From: Flammula alnicola
Taxonomy: Eukaryota > Basidiomycota > Agaricomycetes > Agaricales > Strophariaceae
Length of the DNA stretch: 64,000 nt
Assembly: GCA_015499995.1 (NCBI GenBank)
Contig: JADNRV010000046.1
Location: forward strand, 62,001-126,000
Reading direction: 5' to 3'
In this document: piece by piece, positions 45,780 through 60,055 of the stretch
How the letters are laid out: the number at the start of each line of letters is the position of its first letter
Numbering within the stretch: the first letter of the stretch is position 1
Made by a program: the position numbers and the translations under genes
The notes under the pieces: generated by a model
The model's input: only the letters and a program-made list of their open reading frames with translations
The model's database searches: none
What the model was told of the DNA's origin: nothing

Positions 45780-47217
45780 TGGTGAAAGGAATTGGACAGA
45801 GTGCTATAGACTGAGAATTGACATGGACAGCCCGTCTGTCAAAGGGAGCTGTGAAAGGATTGTATTGGATTTGTACCAAACACACTATAAATTTGTTCTC
45901 ATCTCCTTCGCAACAATCACTCTACTCGGTTTCGCTATCCTGTCTCAAACCTCCACGTCTTATCCTCAGGAACCCTCTCTTCAAGTTCTCTCGTTGGCCA
46001 TAAGCTACCGTGTCTGCCGCATCCAGTACGTTATGGACTAAACTCGTACTTTTCCTTCTCTTGCGCTCACAAGCCCAGAGTCTCACGAAGTGTCGGTAAA
46101 ATAGTACGCGTGCCTTTTATTATACGTCTTGCGCTCCGCTTTCTTATTTTTCCGTGATAGAAATTCTTCGAATCGCGGTCCGATGCGTCCGTCCAACTTC
46201 GAAGAATCTGTTCTGTCAGTGTCCAAGGCCTCTCCGGCCCTGCGTGATGCGCATCCAAGTCAACAATAGCCTAATCTCCAAGGCAGGTGTCCTGCCCGGG
46301 CCTACTGAGGTTCTGGCCAGCTGACCTATCGGAAGAACACTGACTCAAGTGAGTGCCATCGGACACTTGTCTGTCGCACTAAATCATATGGCACCAACCA
46401 TTGTCCGACGGAGTATTAGGGGTGCCTTATGCAGACATTGCGTGCTGCCTACATTGTTTCCGAACGTTGACAGACGGACTGAAGACTACCGAGCAGGTTA
46501 TTCCATAAAAACTCCTCGACAAACTCCCGCCAACCACTCGAGGCTCATTGAATTACTGTGGCAGTTCCGTCATTCATTCTAATAGGCGCCCGCCATCGTT
46601 CATGTTCTTTTGACTCTATCAAAAATACCCTCATACTTCCAACGGTCGACGGACAGACCTTCTCACTCTTAATCGCCATGGTTCGTGTCCTAAAATTCGA
46701 CCTAGAAGCTGGATATAGTAAACACTTGGTGGACTCATACTCGACTACTAGCTTACGCCAGTATAAAGCGCCTAATCGCCCTTGTCACCGTTTTCCATTG
46801 GGTGTCATCAAGGAATTCTGCTGTCCTCCTTTTTCGCCTAATAACTCGTCTTCCTATACGGAACATTTGGCGGTCTCTGGCGCAGGTTTTCGTCACTTGA
46901 GCTGGATTGCTAAAATGTGGCAAGGAACGAACCGTTATTACTGGCTTCATCAAACCCATCTGTCTGGGTCAAAATTTAAAAGAAAAAGAAAAGCGAATAC
47001 GCCGCTGTCGGATTTAAATTGGTCTGTTGCAACCTGTCAATGCCGCATGAATTGTTAGTTAACACATCCATAACTACAGGCCAGTCTGTGGCAGATTCAA
47101 GGCGTATTACTCTGGATCCCGGGGTTAGATTCGAGTTTCTGCTGCTATATTTATCGAAGCAATAATCCATACAATCACCGATATAATTTAGTTTCGAGCG
47201 CTGAGCGGTGTCCGCAA

Positions 47218-47434
47218 TACATTTTATGATGATTGTTTCCCGAGGAGAGTCTCTGTAATTATAACGAACTCGGGAACCCTCCCTGCAGACATTGCATAAG
47301 ACTGCTTCGAAGTTTAATGCATGCTATTTATGTAGTGCTCAAATTTCGTTTCATATTGCCGCTGAGCGAATTGTACTGTCTTTCAATAAAAAGTAGCATA
47401 TAGATAAGTGTCTCAACGTTGTCATCAGCCTGAG
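47218..47434 (-). repeat. Dispersed repeat copy B (inverted partner of 40428-40648)
   Basis: The reverse complement matches copy A over about 217 bases with scattered substitutions and short indels. It overlaps the 3' end of a minus-strand open frame ending at 47328. Confidence 0.9.
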
Positions 47435-47696
47435 ATTGCGCCATTCCATATGCAACTGATGTTGAACTTGGACCCGGTAGAGGAGCAGTGTTGGACGCGG
47501 TGAGGTCCCATTCGGAAAGACGCGTCTTCTGGACGTTCGAGCTCTGCAAACTCGATTCGCGTTGTGATCTTCTCAGCAGCCTGTCCTCGGCCAAAGTTCC
47601 TGGCAAAGCGAAGCTCGTTGTCGTCGAGGTCGGTACCGGTACATTTTCTTGCTCGCTTGCGGAGAGTTTGACATGGAAAGATGGTTTTGGAGGCAT
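47328..47696 (-). CDS. Hypothetical small protein whose C-terminus comes from a dispersed repeat
   Basis: A 122-codon frame begins MPPKPSFHVKLSASEQ at 47696. The body is Ser/Thr/Arg-rich without a recognised domain. The last 35 residues (from about SQADDNVETLIYMLLF) are encoded by repeat copy B, and the matching part of copy A is frameshifted. It may be a remnant of a mobile-element gene or a chance frame. Confidence 0.3.
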   Translation of the reverse strand: MPPKPSFHVKLSASEQENVPVPTSTTTSFALPGTLAEDRLLRRSQRESSLQSSNVQKTRLSEWDLTASNTAPLPGPSSTSVAYGMAQSQADDNVETLIYMLLFIERQYNSLSGNMKRNLSTT

Positions 47697-47943
47697 CAGA
47701 TGCAGCAGAAGTAAGTGTAGATGAGGGAAGGAAGGAAAGCAAGGACGACCGCCATCGACTGACGCCGTCTGACGGCGTCAATGGCTGAGGCTGAGGCTCT
47801 CCAGCTTGCCATCCCCACAGAAAATTTACAACAAAGAGTTCATTATTCACTTGCAATTCTGTTCGGTTTGCAGTCGGTTATACATTGGGTTAATTCTAAA
47901 GCATCCTCAGTACACGGCATTGTCCTTCTCGTCGTCCAGCTTT

Positions 47944-49608
<1,665 letters not shown>

Positions 49609-49786
49609 GATAAGTAGATGGTGGAGGGTAAAGAACCAAAAGTTATCGCAAAATCAGTCAATCTTAGTAGCGATGCGACTTTCCCACGAGAAAAGGTGGG
49701 GAGGCGTCATCCCGATCAAATCCGACCGAGTCCGTTGGCCCAGGCTGCTACTTACTTGCCTGTCAATCATTTCACTCTCCCTATTC

Positions 49787-49793
49787 TTATATA
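49787..49793 (-). promoter_or_regulatory. Possible TATA box of enolase paralogue 2
   Basis: On the minus strand the sequence reads TATATAAG about 180 bases upstream of the ATG. The distance is long but possible if the leader is about 140 bases. Confidence 0.35.
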
Positions 49794-49917
49794 GAAGTTG
49801 GAATATAATGTATAAGGTCTCGATAACTGTGGCTCATGGGTAAGTCTTCGTAGGAGAAGCATAAAAACAGATTTATTCTTACCATAAGGAATGATACATG
49901 ACGGCGCGTTCACGACT

Positions 49918-52288
49918 CTAAGGCGCGCCTTTCCTCTTATTACCTCCCTTCTTTCCCACAGGCAGCGATTTCATTAAAGCCGCCTTTGTCCGACTTTTAT
50001 TCTTGACATTGGCGGAGGTGTAGAAGTTCGCGGCTTTGCGCTGTAAGATTGCAAAATAAGTTTCTGCGGTGATAAGGTTCAGCCAAAAAAAGGTTACTTT
50101 GTTTGTAGTCATTCGAGGCTCCTTGGAAGTGGTATCGTCCTCCGAGGCGTCATCTAGAACATCAAAATGAGCCGAAAGATATAATCAGCACAGATAATTG
50201 ACAAACCGTCAGCGTCGGCGTCTTCTGCTGGTTTCAAGGAAGACGAGTCATCAGCTTTAATGCCCTCAAAGACATCATTCCACTTCAGCTCTTCGTCTTC
50301 ATGATCTTCATCACCCTCATCGGCCTTATCCTCCTCTTCATCCAGACTTTCGGCTGCGTTGCTCAGCTCCTCGTCTCCACCTTCGAACTCCTCGTCCAGC
50401 TTCTCGATATCCTCCGGCAAGAAAGTATTTTTCTGAATCAGAGTTTTCAGATTTTGCTTAACGCCAGGAACATCTCCAGGTCCCAATGCAGCCTTTCCTT
50501 TGCCCTTGATGTCCTTCTTCCTCCTGATCTTCGCCTCAGCCTCGTTCAACTCCTCCGACCTCTCAGGCGGCGCGACAAAGAACGGAACGCGTCCTCGAAC
50601 CCAATCAGTGAGGATGATCTTGGCAACCGAGTCCAGATCAGGTTCGCCCTGTTTCAAAAGACGACCTTTCTTGCGAGCGAGTTTGTCCAGAAAGACTTCG
50701 GGTTCCCAGCCCACGGTGATGTCGTCTTTGTTAGGAAGAGGGATGTCGTATGTCCGTGAAAGATAAATAGGCTTCACCCTTGCCATAAGAGCGGGGATAT
50801 GTTCTGACGGTGTTGGCAGAGCCTCTACTCGGACTACACCTTTCAACACGATCGACGATTGAGAGTCGTTTGCAGAGGCCGGAACAATACCAGGGCAATC
50901 GATCAGGTAGATTCGTTTTGTTAGAGTGATATATTGCCAGACCTGCCAAATGCGAGAATTAGAAACGAGACTCGGACTGAGAAGGGAGATGCATTACTTT
51001 AGTTTCTCCTGGTACGGGGGCAACGGTGCAGACTTTGCTGCTTTTTATTGTGTTGATTACACTACTTTTTCCAACATTGGGATATCCGATAAAGCCAACA
51101 GATATTTGCTTCTTGTCGGAATGGAGTTGGGAGAACTGTCGTAATAGCTGGATGAGAGAACCTTTTCCAAAGGAGTGATTTGGTGATGCATGGAATGCTA
51201 TGGTAGGGTATCGAGGAGTCAGGTGTTGGATATATCTCGCCTGATAACGAATCAGGACTTTGCCATCGAGGAAAGTAGAGAGAGAATACTCACAGTGACC
51301 CAATTAGGAACTAGATCACATTTGTTGATGACCAGAACAACTTGTTTGTGGGATTTCTCCTTTTTGATAGTCTCGAGGACAGACTCGCACATCGTTCCCA
51401 ATGGATCACGAGCGTCCAAAATATGTAGAATAACATCGGAAGAATCGATGACCTTGTACAGCTCGCCGAATATCCTTCGCGATGTACCTTTGGCGTAGAT
51501 AGGCTCGTTGAAGTCGGCATGGGTTTGAGGTTCGACGACGGTTGAAGCAAGAGGCTCTGCGATAGACGGTGAAATTCTTGAAAATAATCCAGGAGCTGTG
51601 GTACTTACCGATGATATGGCTGCCCGATAACGATGCAGCAGCATCTGCTTCCTCAGCCCTCGCCGCACTTAGTTTACCCAGCTCCTCAAATGTTCCTGCA
51701 TCCACCCTTGGTCGCTTTCTCTGAGCTTTAGGACCAAAGGTTTCGGAGAATGGCTCAGCCTCGACTATGTGAGAGCGCTACACAATTTTCTCGTTAGATA
51801 CTTCATCGACAGAATATTTTACAGGCGCCCACTTTGCGAAGGTTTGGGTTGGCAGCATCGTCAAGCAGTGCCATAGGCAGCTTATTTCTTCGGAGTAGCA
51901 CTGAATAAGGATCATCCTTTTTCGTCCCAAGACTCGTCCTGAAATGATCCAAAGCAGTTTGCGAGATGACTCTTGTGTTTCCTGAAAAACAAACGATTTA
52001 GCATGCCTGTCCCGAAACGATCAAGGAAAGTAGACTCGACGAACCAAACCATCGACGGTCAGGTTGCACTCTGCCAGGCTTCGTCTCATCTTCGCCCTTC
52101 TGAAACGCGGCTGCTTGGATAATCTTTCCATCCTTGTCGCGAACGGCTTTGCCGCCGTTAAGCATTTTGAGTCGGGAGACCTGCTTTGCATTGCGGTAGA
52201 AGTTCTCTCCCTTGACCTTGGCGAGGGATACACTGGAAGACGAAGACCTCGTCTTCGATTCAGGCTTTGACTTCTTTGAAGGAGCCAT
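49918..52288 (-). CDS. NOG2: NOG2/GNL2 nucleolar GTPase, 60S assembly factor
   Basis: About six exons from ATG 52288 ([17 protein letters not shown]) to the stop at 49918; about 700 residues. The N-terminal NGP1 region is present ([43 protein letters not shown]). The GTPase is circularly permuted, with motif order G5/G4 ([18 protein letters not shown]), then PTIAFHAS, then G1 (GYPNVGKSS), G2 (PGETKVWQYI) and G3 (DCPG). [12 protein letters not shown] and [16 protein letters not shown] are strong NOG2 signatures. The C-terminus has a long acidic stretch ([18 protein letters not shown]) and a basic nuclear tail. NOG2 acts on pre-60S particles in the nucleolus and nucleus before export. Confidence 0.94.
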
Positions 52289-52488
52289 GGTCTAAAATCG
52301 AAGAATTTTCTGAGTGGATTACTCTGAATACATTCCAGGAAAATTCTTCCATGACAATTGAAAAGTTCTCACGCTTACTTTACAGTCAGACTCTAGCTAT
52401 CTTCCATGCAACTTCCATTCACAGAAATTGTAACGATTAAGACCTCATGCTATTCTTCCAGTATATATCTATCTACTGCGATTTGGTC

Positions 52489-55400
52489 CTAGTTTTCTCC
52501 AGCGACAATGCGACGAACGACAAGCATCTCCTCCGGCGACAACTGCTCAACCACTGCGGTAAAGTTGTTGGTATTGCGAGCAGCACATTCACGCAAGAAC
52601 GCAAAGAGATTGGCCTGCACAGCCAACAGAGTTAATAACTTGCAGCATTGAGGTGACCATTTTACTTACCTGCATATCCATTTGCGAAACGGGATCATTT
52701 TGCAGGTCTTCATCGTCGTTATCGTCCAAGACTTCGTCATTGTCGAAGGCCATGCCCTTAGGTCCTATGAGATCTGACAGGAAAGCGAATTCGTCGTTTT
52801 TGAACCCCTGGTCTGCCCCTCCTTCCTCTGCCCAATCTTCATCCTGGATGCGTGCAAAATTAGATGCATTTGTGAATTGGGATTGTTCAAAAGCTTACTC
52901 CATCATCTGAATCGACATCAAAAACTTCTCCTTGGGCCGACATTGTGGCGGATTCTCCACCTGATTGAATATCGTGCAGAATAATTTTAAGGGCCTTGAC
53001 GGGGAAAGGAATGGTCATAAATTCGTCAGGCGCTGAAAAAGAAGCATCTCGTCAGAATCAAAGAGGATAGTAGGGCCGAACCAAAAGGCAAACGGGCATA
53101 CTCGTCTTGGTTCTCGAACGTGTCATGATGACTGCACATATGAGTATCATCATGACACCACAAAGGCATACACTCACCATTCTTCGTTGCAGGGTTGATG
53201 ATGATGTCTCCCTTCACTGCGATGTTTTGCAGGCTTGGGCGTTCGGAGACAAAGAGTTGAGTCAAGGCCAAGGTGCTGACTCGAGAAGGCCAGAAACCTT
53301 GAAAGGTTTCTGCGTTCTCGCACCAGGTCTGTACCAAGATATCTAAAGCGTTTCGGCCATTTATATCCATCGACTCCAAAAGCGACAAGACAGTGTCCCG
53401 TTGATTGTTGATCAAGAAGGCAAACGGAACAACAAGACTCTGTTCAACAGATTAGCAAGTAGTCGCAAAATTATAAAACCACTTACTTGCAGGAAGGTCG
53501 CTGTTTTGGCATTAATCATTCGAGAAATCATGGCTTGCAAAAGTTGAGGGAGAACGGGAAGGACCGATTCGCCAGCTCTTCTCAGCAAGTGGATAATTAA
53601 ATCGCCAATCTGAAGTCCTCCAGATTCATCCTGGCTCTGGAGAATTTGGGCAACCAGAGTTAAGACCCATTCAATACCGCTTCTCCCGTTGCTGTCATTC
53701 CAGGCCAGCAACTGCTTGCAATCTTTACGAATGATAAGCGTAAGGCATGTGATGCCACTCTGAAAGGCAATCAGCTGATGCTTCTTATAGGATGAAGAGA
53801 TTCCAACCTGCAAAACATCTCTGTCCTCAGCTTCTGCCAAGCATGAGAAAAGATTCGGCCCCAAGAGCTGGAAGAAGCCTTCTCCAAGTCGATTCTCAGG
53901 CGCGCCTTTAACAAGGCTGCCGATGAGGTCTATAGCGGAGCTAGCAATCCAAGATTCCTCCTTCTTCGCAGAGGTGATCGCCACACTCAGAATTGGTAAA
54001 GCTTGCTTGACGACGGTCTCATAGATTCCCTCCGTAGGCGATGACGCAAGATTCTCGAAGATATCAGTTAAGATAGAAATGAAAATTGGATCTATTGAAA
54101 AAGCGAAAAAGTCAGATAAATTCAAGGGCATTACAAAAGTTTTCACCTTTGTTGTTTTTGCTCCAGACTTCCAGGACCGCTGCCACCAGCGATCCAGCCA
54201 GCTCAGGGGTCAGCCATTTTCCTCGCTCCACCTCAAGCACCACCGATAGAGTTTCCAAAACAAGCGAGAGAGTATCGTCGGAAGCCATAAGCAGGAATGG
54301 TCCCAAATCTTGAGCAATTCGAGGTGCGAAGGGAATCAAAGCGGAGTCTTCACCTCCTTGACAGAAGCTATGCCAAATGAGTATACTGTAAAATTTGGAG
54401 ACTGAAAGTACATACTTGTGCACTGCTTTCACAGCAGATACTTTCACAGGTACTCCGGCTTCGATTGATTCAAGGACTTGGATGGCAGCATCTAGATAAT
54501 GGCCTGCTGACTGAAGGTGTAAAAGCTTCGCATATTGACTCGCGAAAACGAAAGCTCGTCCCTGCAGGAAAGGATATTCTGGAGATAACTTGAGGGTCCA
54601 TAATCCGCAACGTTTTGCCACGATGCTTACCTGACGCACTCAAAATAGGTGGAATGATATTTGCTAGCAGATAATCGATGTCAATAGGCTTGGAGCGTCC
54701 AGATTCTTGCTCGTCTTCAATGCAATCCAAAATAGATTCCGATTGTGACCCAATGGCAGCAAGGGCCGCCTCGAGGGGTTTCCACCTGTGTTTGAATCAT
54801 CATTTAGTAGCCGATTACATTTGAAATTTTGATCATCTCACCAATCCTGATTTCCAGCGTTGCGTGCTCCCTCCGAAGCACTTATAACTTGTTCAATACT
54901 TGTCTGAATTGACTTCGTAGTTTGAATTGGAACCCTCTCTATTAAGGCCTACCAAAAAGCAGGCATAAGAAACTGGCAGAAAGGTTTTTTAAAAAAGTTA
55001 CATACGCTGAGAAGATCAAAGCCAGCTACTCGAACGCTGTAGGGCTGCGTTTCATCTTCTTCCTGAGCTACGAAAATGTTTGCATTGTTCGCCCATGTTT
55101 CAACCTAGGAAATGGATTAGCTGACAGAATGAAAGAGGAATGGGGCAAGTACATCTTCGTCTGTCATCTGGACGAAAGCAAACACGGAAGAGACTATGGC
55201 CATGATATTTTCATCGACAAGCCATTCGCGAAACTTGCCTCCTCGTATAACGGCGGCTAAAAAGTCGAGGATCGGACACAATAGTTGAGGGAGCTCTATA
55301 GATTCGTCTTCTGAGGTGTTTGGTGCCGATTCCGTGGCCGCCAAACAGTAAGTACAGAATGTTGGATAAAGAACGCGCAGATGGTTGAGAGACGCTGCGA

Positions 55401-56559
55401 GGAGATCAGGGAAATATTGCACAAGTGCTCTAGGAAAGGATGTGTGAAGAGTGTCTAGTGTCTGATTTCTGTGAGCATAAAACAGTTACGGGATATCTCA
55501 AGTTTATACCTTAAAGACCTGGATCCTAACTGTCAGGCCGTCCCAATTGGAAGAATCAGCAACATCTTGCAGGGGATCGATGTTGAGCAGGACTTTGAAA
55601 GCCTCTAACCAAACAGGTAGAACCGACGCGATCGCCTCCTTCACTGCCTGTGGATGCTGATCTTTTACCATGAATAAAGCAGTGATGCATTGCCGGAAAA
55701 CAGAAACTGTGCGCGCGCGAGTGGGGGCAGAATGAGCCTAGGATGCATAAGCGTCAGCAGGTAGGGTACAGGCGAAAGAAGCATCATAATACCTGCGGTG
55801 ACCCAAGAATCTGCAGCAAGACGGGAAGGAGTTCACGAAGGACGGGTAGAATTTGATCTTCGGTCAAATCCGACTTGATGAACTCAGTAAATACTTGCAT
55901 TGCACCATGAACTGAGGCAGGGGATCCTGATGACAGCAGGCCTATGAGGGAAGTTAAGAGATCCGGATATTCATCTGGCCAATCGCAGTTGGCGATCGAG
56001 GATAGAGTATGTGCCTAGCAACTTTGACGTGAGCTAAACCATTGCATAGAGAGAGTAGGCCTTACAGAGAGAGAGCGAATCTTCCGATTTTCATCTGAGA
56101 GACCACGAAACACTGCTTCCCTCACTTGTGATTTGATCTGAATGCCTATGTTAGAAGTTACTTCATGAAAAAAAGAGAATAGCGAATACCTCGACAGGCG
56201 GGGCAGAACCTTTGAAATTAGAAAAGTAGGGTGACCATCTCTCTCGGACATATTTGCGCAACGCAATGCTGGCCGAGTAAAGGGACACGTATCAAGACCA
56301 AGAGGATAAAAAGTTTACAAAGATAGTAACTCATCTGTCTCAGAGACATGCCGACCTCCTGCGAAAGGATTAAATGAGAAAGAGAGATTCCGACATCTAG
56401 ATAGCGAGAGTTGTGTAAATGAATCACCTAGCATCAGACAAGAAGTTACGCGCCTGGACGTGTGAAAAGCTCCGCTAAACTGAGTTCCGCCGCGATGCGG
56501 GTGTTGGTGTCTGGACTTAGTGTGGCAGTAAGACATTGTGCAATCTCAGAGGTGGCCAT
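52489..56559 (-). CDS. KAP114: Importin-9 / karyopherin KAP114
   Basis: About fifteen exons from ATG 56559 (MATSEIAQCLTATLSPDTN) to TAG at 52489; roughly 1,050 residues, the size of importin-9. The product is a HEAT-repeat solenoid. It has the importin-beta N-terminal pattern (RIAAELSLAEL, ALRKYVRERWSPYF, VREAVFRGLSDENRKIRSLSA, NCDWPDEYPDLL), many amphipathic helix pairs such as LVQYFPDLLAASLNHLRVLY, and the acidic insertion near the C-terminus (DVDSDDGDEDWAEEGG, DNDDEDLQND). The end QLSPEEMLVVRRIVAGEN is typical. Kap114/importin-9 carries histones H2A-H2B, TBP and ribosomal proteins into the nucleus. Start exon and several short exons were joined by eye. Confidence 0.88.
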
Positions 56560-56957
56560 CTTGCACGAAGCTGTGAAGGTTAGATTCTGAGCCTCGGAAA
56601 TATTAATATTATCAGTAACATTTACGCGTGTAACGCATAACATCACGTGCTGAACGCGTTTAAAGTAACGTAACGCGCTACATCCGGCTTCACCTTAATT
56701 TAGAGCTTCTTGCGATCATCGATGTAGATATTGTTTCCGACCGCGAAAAGTGCGTCCCTCTGCTGCGAGCGTGGTAGTGGATACAATCTTATAAAAACCT
56801 ATTGCCAAACCTTGATCAGAAATTGCTTTCAATTAATCGAAATATTGTGACGGACAGCACGTGCTATCACAACCCCCCCAACAAATATTTGTCTTCCCTG
56901 CTCCCCAGATCTCACTAGGTCCCATTCCTTCCCCCTCCATTTCCAGCAGTTTAAGTC
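56560..56957. promoter_or_regulatory. Bidirectional intergenic promoter region, KAP114 / F-box gene
   Basis: About 400 bases between divergent start codons. It contains two closely spaced CACGTG-related elements (ATCACGTGCT at 56641 and GCACGTGCT at 56859), which could be bHLH-type E-box sites. Function is inferred only. Confidence 0.4.
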
Positions 56958-59900
56958 ATGGACGCCGAATGCAGTACGCCTAGTACTCACGAGGCAGACG
57001 GTGCAGGCAATAACAATGCACCCGAACCATCTGAACATTCCGCGCCAAATGTTGAAGCGGCACCAGAACAGCAGACGACCTGGAACAATTGCAAGGCTTC
57101 AAAAAGTAGCCAAGAGGGAGCACCAGATACTTCTCCGATGGAAGAAGTCTCAGAAACAAAGGCCACGCGAAAGAGACGCAAGATAACGAAAAATACTTCT
57201 CAGGCTGAAGCAACGGCGGACAAAGCTGCAGAACAGAAAACTACGCAGAGAAGCCGAAAGAAACCTTACAAGCTGCCTGGCCTTCCCGGAATGCCTCTCG
57301 ATGTTCTCTTTGAGGTCTGTCAACTTTCGTTGTTGTCCGTCTCTTTATTGACAATGACAATGGCATTTAATACAGATTTTCAAACACCTCATGCCTTACG
57401 ACCTTCTCAAGTTAGCGAGAATAACGAAAGATTTCAGAAGCTTACTTCTCAACAAATCTAGTATCTCCGTGTGGAGGGCTGCCCTACACAACGTTCCAGG
57501 TTTGCCTGAATGTCCGCCCGGAATGAGTGAGCCAGCCTGGGCCAACCTCGTATTCTTCCCCCATTGCTATGTCAGGATGTTCCTCTCCTTCTCGAAGCAC
57601 TGAAAATGAATAATTTCCTTAGTATTGCCAAACACATTCCCCAAATGTGGAGTGGCGGTTTGGGGTGCGAATATGTCTAAAATGTTCCAAAGAGCAGTAA
57701 GTTCGCATTTCATGATTCCTGCCAGCCTGCTGATTGTCTTCGTTCGTAGCTTGGGAGATCTTCGCCAACAGATTCGGCAGAAGTTCTTCCATGAAGAATT
57801 TGAAAAGAATGCTTTCATAAGGATTGGCTCGGAAGCGATTCAATCCGTGATTCCTACCCGTCTGGCAAGTGCGTGGGGTGTTTCTGTTTTGCAGTTTAAC
57901 ATTTAACGCAAGTATTTGGTTTCTGTAGAACGTGGTGTTAAGCTCCACCTTCTCTCTGACTATGATGCGGTCGAGAAAGAATACAATTCTCTTGACGAAG
58001 AAAGTCGCCAGGCATATATTTGTGAAAGGAAACGAGTTGTCCAAGATATCATTAAGGTACTTATATTCTCACCTATCTCAGCACTGAACATGATGAAGTC
58101 TTGTCACCCTATTAGCATGCGAACCTCTGCGAAGCTTGGGAAAAGTCACAGACGCAAAACCGTGATACAGAATTGTCCCAGCTCAGGGAGGAAAGAAGAC
58201 GTGGGTACGTAAAATCGGTTAAATAGGATGGGATCGTTTAATCCATTCTCATTATATCTTAGCATAATCCAGAAGCTTGAAGAGCTTGGATGGGCGAGTG
58301 AAATCCAAAGTATCCGCCTTCCTGATTCGTTCGCACAACATAAGCTTGTAAACCGCCCTCAACGTCTAACTGACAGAAGTGGGTGGTTTTCATATGTCAG
58401 ACCTCCTTGATACTGACTACGGCTCATTCCTGGTAGTATGGGCGAATATCAAAGACGAGATTCTAGAATATATGCAACAAATGCGAGACAAGCGCCTGGA
58501 GCGAGACTACAAGTCCTGAAGATAAAACGCAAAGAAATCGCTGTGGAGGTTCTACGTGCATTCAAGAAATCCAGAATTTCGGAAAATCAGTTGATGCCTG
58601 AACCTCCGGATTTCTGCATGTTCGACCGGGTTCAGGAAATTCTAAATAAACCTGCCAATGTCGAAGTCAACGTATCAACTTTTGACTCCGTGGTGCCCCT
58701 TCTACCTGAATTAATTGCAACATGGCGCCAAGGAATCCACGAAAAGATGGCACTTGTAGTGAAACAAGGAGTTGTCGTTCAAGGTCAACAACCCGTCTAT
58801 CAGGACGAATATGACTATGACTCGGACGGAATATTTTACGCAAAATATCATCCGCCAGCCCCCGTCGTCAGGCTAAGTGACGAGGAATCCGCGCAAAAAC
58901 TAAAACTTGCGTCTACTGCGTTCAAATGCAAGTTTTGCATTTCCGCAAATGACTATGACTCCGATTACTACGACTACTGGGACGACCCTTATGCCAGTGA
59001 TTGTTACACTCCCTTGCCGAGCAGACCTCTCTTTTATCCTCAAGTCCTAGGACACTTGCCATGCCTCGTGCGTACATCATCGAGCGACTTCTTGGACCTT
59101 TTTTACAACCCCCAACGCGACGCTTCAACCTTCCTTGGATATGGATTACACGAGAGAAAAACATGGAATTGCAATATGATGTCTTACGACGTCGCGGGCA
59201 GTACGGCTGCAGAGACAATTGTAAAGATGGCTGGTCTGGACCCTGTGGTCGCCACGTCCGAGGATATGGAGCGCTTGAATCTCAGGTTTATTTGTCGGAA
59301 ATGCTCTGAAAAGAAACCTGCTGTTGGGCAGACCGACCGAGAGAAAGGAAAGGACGACAAGGACGACCAGTCTGACTCTGAGGCGCCTATTAAAGTTGCT
59401 CTTTACGACTGGCGAGCAATGGTATGTTGTCATCCTTCACGTTTTCACACTGTCTGACATTATTATTCAGGTTAGGCATTCGATGGATCAACATGGAATC
59501 GACAATATATCTGTCACCAGGGTTAAGGCAGAAGAGCTGGGCGATGATATTTTAACGGCAGAAGATAATCTCAGAATCAAGACCACACCTGAATGGGCAT
59601 GTGTGCATTGTCTTGACATGCCCGCCGAAAAGGAGCCTCGCAAACTAGCAGAAGTGAAGGCCCACCTTTTAGAACGGTGGGTAACCCTCAATTGGTCCAT
59701 TGATTTCATACTCATAATGAATATCACATTTATAGGCACCAAATTGCTTCCCCGGTCATAAATGAAGACTATTTCCAACACTTCGCAGCGTCAAATATCC
59801 GTGCATATCAACGTCCGCTTTGGGTAAACTTGGAGAATGGTCACCTCTCTCTTATTCAGCCCCAGACTACGGCCCAATCTTCTCAACGGGACGACGACGA

Positions 59901-59979
59901 AGCTCCTGAACGAGACTATGACAAGTACGATGGAGAAAATCCAATTACCAAAAATCTTGATAGTTATGATGGGAAATAG
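56958..59979 (+). CDS. F-box protein with Cys-pair motifs
   Basis: About nine exons from ATG 56958 (MDAECSTPSTHEADGAGNN) to TAG at 59979; about 820 residues. After a charged N-terminus comes an F-box at about residues 110-155 (LPGLPGMPLDVLFE, then IFKHLMPYDLLKLARITKDF) spanning an intron. Just behind it the exon at about 57624 adds HCYYCQTHSP ... RICLKCSKEQ, a C-x2-C pair set like a small zinc-binding module. Later segments are helical and charged (KLEELGWASEIQSI), with a second Cys-rich part (FKCKFCISANDYD, FICRKCSEKK, ACVHCLDMPAE). The C-terminus ends KNLDSYDGK. This arrangement is frequent in expanded agaric F-box families. Role: probable substrate adaptor of an SCF ubiquitin ligase; substrate unknown. 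It converges on the Arg/Ser-rich gene, 76 bases away. Confidence 0.82.
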
Positions 59980-60055
59980 CCAGGCCCATAACTGTGCCAG
60001 AATCCGAGTGCAAATGTATATAAGTTTGCGTTAATATAATAAACCATACATCTAA

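Larger units (their letters stand above)
45780..47943. other. Gene-poor 2.2-kb region with dispersed repeat copy B
   Basis: Contains the TBC gene upstream region, sequence without recognised genes from 46.0 to 47.2 kb, and repeat copy B at 47218-47434 overlapping a small minus-strand open frame. Open frames such as 46558-47058 have no recognisable domain. Confidence 0.5.

Noticed and set aside
46558..47058. 166-codon plus-strand frame
   Set aside because: No domain or splice support and an irregular amino-acid composition.
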